Of a DNA stretch of 64,000 nucleotides, positions 57,936 to 64,000 are shown piece by piece. The notes beneath the pieces were generated by a model, which was not told the DNA's origin, made no database searches, and saw only the letters and a list, made by a program, of their open reading frames with translations. Both the position numbers and the translations under genes were made by a program. Origin of the DNA: Zelopaecilomyces penicillatus (taxonomy: Eukaryota > Ascomycota > Sordariomycetes > Hypocreales > Pseudodiploosporaceae); assembly GCA_005765155.1 (NCBI GenBank), contig VCCP01000002.1, positions 4,278,001-4,342,000 of the forward strand. Reading direction: 5' to 3'. How positions within the stretch are numbered: the stretch's first letter is position 1; each line of letters opens with the position of its first letter.

Positions 57936-59800
57936 ATGGCAGTAATCACCAACGGCCAGGGCCATGCCAACGGTGCAAATGGAGTCAATGGGTCTAACGG
58001 CACGTTACCGATCAAGCTACACAGAGCTGAGGAATTAGACGATGTAAGCCACGCTCTTCCTCACCCAAGTACAAGTACAGCCCGTCGCCGTCCCATTGAG
58101 CCAGATATGCAATCCATTGGTGGGCTAATGAGTCTTTTATGTCGGGAAATAAATAGCTCCTAGACTCCGTGAAGCAGTTACTCATACCTTTCGTCCGTGC
58201 TGCCGACGATGCCGCATTGGACAAACCCACAGGGAACATTGGCTCATCCGGCAACGTCCTCGCAAATACTCTCAAACCTTCTGATCTCGTCGCCAAACTG
58301 AAGTTGGTTCTTCCAGAGGAAGGCCGTGGCAAAGATGGATTACTCCAGGGCATTGAGAGCATTCTCAAATACAGTGTCAATACGTGGGACCAGGGATTCC
58401 TCGACAAGCTGTTTGCGAGCAACACGCCTGTGCGTCTTTGCTTTCCCATACCCCTTACCGTCTAACTCCTGCTTTCCAGCTTTCGCCATGATATTGCATC
58501 CATGCCTTTCCAAGTCAAGAAACGTAACCGAGATCAGAGCTAACTAAGCAGAATAGGTTGGTGTCATCTCAGATCTCGTCTTGTCCGTCTTGAACACCAA
58601 TGTAAGGACAACAACAACAACAACAACACATTCCCTTCTAGCTCATTCCATGGCTAACAAGGAATAACTCAGTTGCATGTCTACAACGTTTCGCCAGCAT
58701 TGACCGTCATAGAAAAGACAACCACAAGGACGCTGGCCAATCTCTTCGGATTTGATGGTCCTAGAGCCGGAGGGATTTCCTGCCAGGGCGGAAGCGCCTC
58801 CAACCTGACGTCTCTGGTAGTGGCTAGAAACACGCTCTACCCTGAGTGCAAGGCCGAGGGAAGCGGCAAACATGAATTCGTCGTCTTTACCAGCGTCCAT
58901 GGTCACTACTCCGTGGAGAAGAGCGCCATGATCTGTGGAATGGGATCATCCAGTGTCTGGGCTGTTCCTGCTGACGAGGAGGGTCGCATGAGACCAGACG
59001 CCCTCCGGGAGTTGGCCCTGCGAGCCAAGTCAGAGGGCAAGACGCCGCTGTATGTCAACGCCACGGCGGGAACGACTGTCCGCGGTACCTTTGAACCTTT
59101 TGAAGATGTTTCCGCCGTCTGTAAAGAGTTTGGCATGTGGATGCACGTCGACGCAAGCTGGGGCGGACCTCTCATCTTCTCGGCGCGGCAGAAGTGGAAA
59201 CTCAAAGGCACACATTTCGCCGACTCGCTTACAGTCAACCCGCACAAGATGATGAACGTTCCTTCGACCTGCTCATTCCTGCTTGGGCCGGACATGGGCA
59301 TATTCAACAAGGCCAACAGTACCGAGGCTGGCTACCTCTTCCACCAGAACGGCAGCGACGAGGTGTGGGATCTCGCAGACCTGACTCTTCAGTGCGGTCG
59401 GCGCGGTGACAGCCTCAAAGTCGCCTTGGCCTGGCTGTACTACGGTGCCAGCGGCTTTGAGAAGCAGGTCGACCAGGCGAACGACATGGCTAGCTACTTT
59501 TACAGACTACTGGACAGCACGGGCGACTACACCATGGTGTCGAGTTACCCTCCCCCATGTTTGCAGGTATGTTTCTACTACTCGCCTGGCGGCCGACTGT
59601 CGGACGATGCAAACACAAACACGCGGAAAACCACGGAGATTGTCAGGAAGCTCGTCGGGAGGGGGTTCATGATTGACTACGCGCCGGGCGACAAGGGACA
59701 CTTCCTGCGGGCTGTTATACACATTCAAACACTTCCTGGAACTGTAGAGGGCCTGGCAAAGGCCATTAGGAAGGTCGGTTATGAGACCGAATTGTCATAA
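57936..59800 (+). CDS. Group II PLP decarboxylase (glutamate decarboxylase-like)
   Basis: Exons 57936-58043, 58157-58429, 58557-58601 and 58673-59800 give 517 aa; all junctions are phase 0 and restore EELDD-LLDSVKQ and NTP-VGVISD. An N-terminal Gly/Asn-rich stretch is followed by the family order: NVSPALTVIEK, QGGSASNLTSL, the cofactor Asp302 in MHVDASWGG and the Schiff-base lysine K334 in NPHKMM. This is the PLP-dependent group II decarboxylase family. It includes cysteine sulfinic acid, aspartate and glutamate decarboxylases of the animal GAD/CSAD type rather than the bacterial GadB type. It would decarboxylate an acidic amino acid in the cytosol; the substrate is not decided by the sequence. 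Exon 3 is only 45 nt and intron 3 contains a CAA repeat. Confidence 0.88.
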
Positions 59801-60580
59801 TGTCAGTAAAGCGTTTATACGTGAGATTGGTGACTCAAGCCAGGGGGTTGCAAACCTGGCCTCGCTTACGCAAACGAGAAAAACCTAGAGGCGAACGAGG
59901 ATACAAAGAACCAATTGCTCACTGTAAATCCTGCACGGGGGCAAACTCAGGAAGGGATGCCGGTAACGGATGTTACCGAAAGATCGGATGCGACATGATG
60001 AATAGAATCTCGATGAGCTCTCAGTACTTTGGTTTTGGACACTTTTTATTATGAATTTCTTACAAATAGACATAGAAATGGGAATAAAAGCTACGCGTAC
60101 GGCGTACGTAAACAAGAAAACCGCTAGGTAAATGTACGGGAGTACAATACCATCGCCGAGTTGATCAAAGGAGGAGGAGTTTGGTCATTTAGCGTAGGAT
60201 CGTGGATCTCAATGCTGGGCGTTATACCGACTTGCCGAGTACATCCGAAGGATCATGGAATCTAGTTGCGAGTTTTGAAGAGCGATCAATGACGATGAAA
60301 TAACTGTCATTATTATTACTAAGATACTGTATGGAGTAGGTATACTAAGGTGTTGATGCTTGCAGCCTCGGGGAGATGCAGCAGGACAGCCGTGCTGCAT
60401 CGCGTCAATTTGCGCTTGGCGTAGCGCGCGCCATGGAAAGTTTCTTATCGGACTGCGACACATCTTATCGCAAAAAAAAAAAGTTCCCAATAGCTTCACC
60501 AACCCCACCGTAACCCATTGATTCGTTGCCACAATCAACTGCTGCTGCTGATTGTTTGGATTAGTCGAATATATTTCACA
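59801..60580. other. Intergenic region
   Basis: 3' flank of the decarboxylase and promoter/leader of Nop9. An in-frame ATG at 60518 would extend Nop9 by 21 hydrophobic residues; it is read here as leader. Nothing else is recognised. Confidence 0.5.
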
Positions 60581-62722
60581 ATGCCAAAGCCACGGACGAA
60601 AAGAGGCGCGGGTCGCGAGGAGCGGAAACGCAAGCACCGCGATGGGGATGAGGAAGTTAACCAGATCGACATCGAGAACAAGCGCCCACGGCGAACCGAG
60701 GACAACGACGGCGACAATGACGAACAGGAGAACGGTCAGGATCTGTTCCCGCGAGAGCAAAATGGTGCCGGCGAAAAGGAGTTCTTTGGCATGCTGGCCG
60801 ATGAGGAGCAAGAATACTTTAGGCGGGCGGACGAGATGCTTGAGCTGAACCAATTCCCATCCACCGAGGAACGGGACATGTTTCTTGAAAGCGTGTACCA
60901 GGAAGCCAAGGGCAAGGAGCTGAAGCTTGCTAGCAGTCAGTCTTGCTCAAGACTTATGGAGCGCTTGATCCAGCTCTCCAACACGGCGCAGAAGAAGCGA
61001 CTATTCGAGGCTTTTGCTGGCCACTTTCTGTCCCTTGTGCAGCACCGCTTCGCCAGTCACTGCTGCGAGGCGCTGTTCCTGCGCTCTGCTGGCGTTATCA
61101 CACAGGAGCTTGCTGGGTTCGTCCTGGATACCACGGGCGCCGGTATCGACGACCAGCAGCCCGAAGTGTCCATGGAGAGTCTCATTCTGGCCACGTTGGA
61201 TGAGCTAGAGGGGAGCCTGGGATACCTCATAACCGACCGATTCGCTTCTCATACCCTCCGTGTTCTCCTCCTTGTCCTCTCTGGCCGGCCGCTTGAAGAT
61301 AATTCAGTACGAACATTAATGAAGAGCAAGAAGAAGGAAAATATTTCCGTCGCTGGGTCCGCCGCGGCTGATGCGCCAAACCAGGGCCAGAGAGCTGTCC
61401 CGGCTTCCTTCACCATGGCTGCGATCAAGATCATAAAAGATTCGACCGCGGAGATGGATGCAACAGCCTTGCGAGTTCTCGCCAAACATCCTATTGGCAA
61501 CCCTACGCTCCAGTTCCTTCTTGAACTGGATCTCACCCTCAACAAAGCCGAACAGAAGTCATCAGAACAAAATTCTGGATCCGGTCAACCCACACTGCTC
61601 TTCCAGCTCTTGCCTGGCGCCCCACAGTCGTTGGCCGACGCATCTTCCGAAGCCTCTGAGTTTATCAACGGCATGGTGTACGATCAGATAGGGTCCCGGC
61701 TGATTGAGACACTCATAACCCACTGCCCCGGCAAAGTCTTCAAGACTCTCAATCATAGCATCTTCCTCCCGCGGATACAAGGCTACGTCCGCAATGATAT
61801 CTCGTCATACCCCGCCATTAAGGTTCTCAACCGACTTGGCAAGGATGATCTCATTGAAGCCGTGGATAAGATTGCGCCAACTGTCCCCCATCTTGTCTCC
61901 AAGGCTAGACTTAATGTCTTGAGGACTTTGTTTGAGCGATGTGCGGCAAGAGGTGTGACAAACGAGATCAAGAAGCTCATGAAGGGCCTCAAGGAGGGAT
62001 GCGGCAAGGAGCCCTCAGATCTCATTCGGACGTTATGCAGCTTGACAGACGAGGAGGAGGAAAAGAAGAAGAAGAAGGATGCGCAGCAGGCCTCGAAAAA
62101 CGAGTACGCTATTCAGTCACATGGTGCCAAACTCCTTACCACTTTGCTTTCTATATCGGGCCCCTCCAAGGGCGTTCAGGAAGCCCTTCTAGCTTTACCC
62201 TCCGACCTCTTGCTTCGTCTTGCCAACACATCCATGCCTACAGTCACCATCCTCACCACCGCCATCGCGACGCCCTCCGCAAATTCCTTGTTCCAAAAGA
62301 CTATGGTTAGCAAGCTGCAACCACATCTCACCGATTTGGCCACATCACAGTTTGGTCATAATTTGGTTAACGCCCTGTCCGAGATTCCCAGCAAGGGGAA
62401 AGACTACAGCGTGCCATTCCACATGAAGGAGGCTCTGATGTCAGCACTGGCCTCCCAAGAGGCGAAGCTCAGAGAGAGCTGGATGGGTAGGAGTGTGTGG
62501 CGAACCTGGAAAGGCGATCTGTGGAAGACGAGAAGGGGTGATTGGAAAGGTTGGATGAGGGAATTAGACGAGCTCCAGGCACAGGCAGCTGTGGTGACGG
62601 GTGCAAACGGACAAAAGAGCGATTCAAGAAAGGGAGATAGGAAAGACAGGAACAAAAGGAAGGCGGCGGAGCCGTCCTCGGAAGAGCAAGGAGTTGCTGA
62701 TGTTGAAGCTCAGGATGAGTAG
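60581..62722 (+). CDS. NOP9: Nucleolar protein 9 (Nop9), Pumilio-repeat
   Basis: A single-exon frame of 713 aa from the ATG at 60581 (MPKPRTKRGAG), the usual start of fungal Nop9. The N-terminus is basic, with RKHRDGDEEV and KRPRR (nuclear/nucleolar targeting), then acidic. From about residue 65 (EKEFFGMLADEEQEYFRRAD) to 620 lie Pumilio-type helical repeats with words such as SCSRLMERLI, HRFASHCCEALF, DRFASHTLRVLL, DQIGSRLIETLI and QFGHNLVNAL. Nop9 binds 20S pre-rRNA and regulates processing at the 3' end of 18S rRNA during small-subunit assembly. The C-terminal tail is Lys/Arg/Asp-rich (NGQKSDSRKGDRKDRNKR). Motifs and length fit the family. It lies downstream of the decarboxylase on the same strand, with no sign of linkage in function. 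Confidence 0.93.
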   Translation: MPKPRTKRGAGREERKRKHRDGDEEVNQIDIENKRPRRTEDNDGDNDEQENGQDLFPREQNGAGEKEFFGMLADEEQEYFRRADEMLELNQFPSTEERDMFLESVYQEAKGKELKLASSQSCSRLMERLIQLSNTAQKKRLFEAFAGHFLSLVQHRFASHCCEALFLRSAGVITQELAGFVLDTTGAGIDDQQPEVSMESLILATLDELEGSLGYLITDRFASHTLRVLLLVLSGRPLEDNSVRTLMKSKKKENISVAGSAAADAPNQGQRAVPASFTMAAIKIIKDSTAEMDATALRVLAKHPIGNPTLQFLLELDLTLNKAEQKSSEQNSGSGQPTLLFQLLPGAPQSLADASSEASEFINGMVYDQIGSRLIETLITHCPGKVFKTLNHSIFLPRIQGYVRNDISSYPAIKVLNRLGKDDLIEAVDKIAPTVPHLVSKARLNVLRTLFERCAARGVTNEIKKLMKGLKEGCGKEPSDLIRTLCSLTDEEEEKKKKKDAQQASKNEYAIQSHGAKLLTTLLSISGPSKGVQEALLALPSDLLLRLANTSMPTVTILTTAIATPSANSLFQKTMVSKLQPHLTDLATSQFGHNLVNALSEIPSKGKDYSVPFHMKEALMSALASQEAKLRESWMGRSVWRTWKGDLWKTRRGDWKGWMRELDELQAQAAVVTGANGQKSDSRKGDRKDRNKRKAAEPSSEEQGVADVEAQDE

Positions 62723-63386
62723 AGCGGCATCCATAGCTCATAGATGTACAGCAGGCCAGTTGGTCAATCAACTTTGTATTTCAGGTTAATACTGCATTCT
62801 GACATTCACGCAAAGCAACACTCAGACACCCCGTCATTTATTTCCCTTGTAGATGCCCCATTTCTTCCATCGTATGTCTATGCTTTCTCACCGCCGCGTA
62901 ATCGAGCTATCGTAGTGGAAATGAACCATCCGCGTCATCGTAATCTTCCCTTCATTGGCCAGGGCGAAGCGAGATCCGACTCTGCCAGTCGACTGCCGGC
63001 CCTGCGAACAGCTGGCCAACGGCTTTCACAATCAGGGACCGGCTGTTGGGATAGAAGAAGATCAAGGACATAAAAGCCCAAAAGGCATGTGCCAAACGTT
63101 TATAACCTCCAAGCCGGCATTTCCCACAAGATTATTCTTATTAACATTCATTTTATGCATCGCGAACCAAAATAACACAGTCATTCGTTAAAAATCAGGG
63201 CGGAGAGAAGATCGATTTTGAGGGCACATTGAGGGAGTCAGGGTTTGCTGGTATTTAGAGCCCATTCATCTCTCAAGCAATCCTACCTACGCTATGGTGA
63301 TGCCAAGAGAACGGAAATCCTCGGCGTGTTTCTATTCTAGCGTCATTGCTAACCTTTTGATAGGGTAGGGGTTTTGAGGAAGTGCA
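62723..63386. other. Intergenic region
   Basis: 3' flank of Nop9 followed by AT-moderate sequence. Short open frames without protein character. Nothing else is recognised. Confidence 0.5.
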
Positions 63387-63944
63387 ATGCCGAGAAATGG
63401 GTATGACCGTACTGGAATTGCCAAATGCGCTCCTGGGTCTGAGCCCGCATCTCGACAAATCAGGGACAGACGAGGTGGTGATGGAACCCCACGGGCCTCG
63501 ACTCCTATTGACCAAGGTATCTTCAAATTCGAGGACTGTGAAGAGACACCACGAGCAAACGAAGTCCCCATGGAGTATTATTTAATGCCGACGGAGCACG
63601 AACCCGTCCAGGGTCACCAACCTGGTCCACGTCAGGGGCCTCCTCAAACGATCGAATATGACAACTCGGACTCTAAAACCATAGCATCTGGAAACTTGTC
63701 CCACGCTCACCCTAATGGCCATAATCGTTATACCAACTGGTCTAATACCGCAGCCGATTTCGAACCATCCGGAAGCGTATATCCAGATCCCGAGATGTGC
63801 TCCCCCTTTCATAATCTCAATACGACAACCAACGCATGGGGCGCCTACCAACCGAGCAGCACCCAAACGTCAACTCGACGATATTCCGAGGAATGTCATC
63901 GATCAAATGCCAAACAGTTTCCCCAAAATCCGAAAACATCCTGA
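63387..63944 (+). CDS. Uncertain hypothetical protein at the right edge
   Basis: An open frame of 185 codons with mixed composition rich in Asn, Pro, Ser, Thr and His, and no recognised domain, signal peptide or membrane segment. It is longer than most chance frames in the intergenic DNA, which is the main support. A competing frame on the other strand (63582-63866) covers part of the same DNA. It may be a lineage-specific gene, one exon of a larger gene that continues past the window, or a chance ORF. Confidence 0.3.
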   Translation: MPRNGYDRTGIAKCAPGSEPASRQIRDRRGGDGTPRASTPIDQGIFKFEDCEETPRANEVPMEYYLMPTEHEPVQGHQPGPRQGPPQTIEYDNSDSKTIASGNLSHAHPNGHNRYTNWSNTAADFEPSGSVYPDPEMCSPFHNLNTTTNAWGAYQPSSTQTSTRRYSEECHRSNAKQFPQNPKTS

Positions 63945-64000
63945 CCGGAAACCTTGATGCGAGGGATCATAAACTTAAAATGGGCTACACATGCCGAAGC

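Noticed and set aside
60518..60580. Upstream in-frame ATG of Nop9 adding 21 residues
   Set aside because: The added residues are hydrophobic and untypical, whereas MPKP is the usual start of the family; the ATG at 60581 is preferred.
1..64000. Secondary-metabolite gene cluster, CRISPR array or complete transposable element
   Set aside because: No polyketide or peptide synthetase, terpene cyclase, repeat-spacer array, terminal repeats, integrase or transposase frame was found on either strand.

Overview
The window is chromosomal DNA from a filamentous ascomycete, most likely a sordariomycete and possibly of the order Hypocreales (the order is inference). The reasons are short spliceosomal introns (about 50-130 nt) with GT..AG ends and CTAAC-type branch sites, pyrimidine-rich leaders, an intron-containing nuclear tRNA gene, and proteins typical of Pezizomycotina: a LIS1/PAC1 homologue, fungal rhodopsin-domain and SUT-type membrane proteins, a secreted L-amino-acid oxidase and KP4-like killer-toxin homologues. 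I see no rRNA, CRISPR array, complete transposon or polyketide/non-ribosomal peptide synthetase gene. Gene models were built by hand from reading frames plus splice signals, so exon ends are predictions.

Left part (1-19.3 kb): housekeeping-type genes spaced by long intergenic stretches. These are a prenylcysteine-oxidase-like flavoenzyme (878-2872, +), an L-threonine aldolase (5706-6788, +), an aldo-keto reductase (8032-8967, -), an alpha/beta hydrolase of the DUF676/SERAC1-like type (13127-14982, -), an FHA-domain splicing factor of the SNIP1/Pml1 type (16286-17212, -), a tRNA-Ile(UAU) with an intron (17931-18036, -) and a type II haloacid dehalogenase (18432-19281, -).

Middle (20.2-34.2 kb): the most distinctive part. 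Three paralogous KP4-like secreted cysteine-rich proteins lie within 4.3 kb (20290-20816 -, 22105-22491 -, 24103-24602 +). They are followed by two unrelated small secreted six-cysteine proteins (25458-25814 -, 27723-28181 +) and a secreted L-amino-acid oxidase (30370-32630, +). A seven-TM rhodopsin-domain protein (32972-34220, -) closes the block. Six consecutive genes encode predicted secreted products and none is a housekeeping gene. I read this as an antagonism/effector island; that role is inference.

Right part (34.2-64 kb): mostly conserved cellular genes again. These are LIS1/PAC1 (38933-40508, -) with a GC-AG intron, a four-TM protein (41228-42411, -), a tiny secreted propeptide-like gene (44231-44493, -), an SUT-type sugar transporter with a 17-nt exon (45533-47304, -), an AMMECR1-domain protein (49829-50641, +), a Ras-like GTPase without a CAAX box (51600-52442, -), a group II PLP decarboxylase (57936-59800, +), the pre-rRNA processing factor Nop9 (60581-62722, +) and an uncertain hypothetical ORF at the right edge. 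Large gene-free stretches lie at 9-13 kb, 34.2-38.9 kb and 52.4-57.9 kb.
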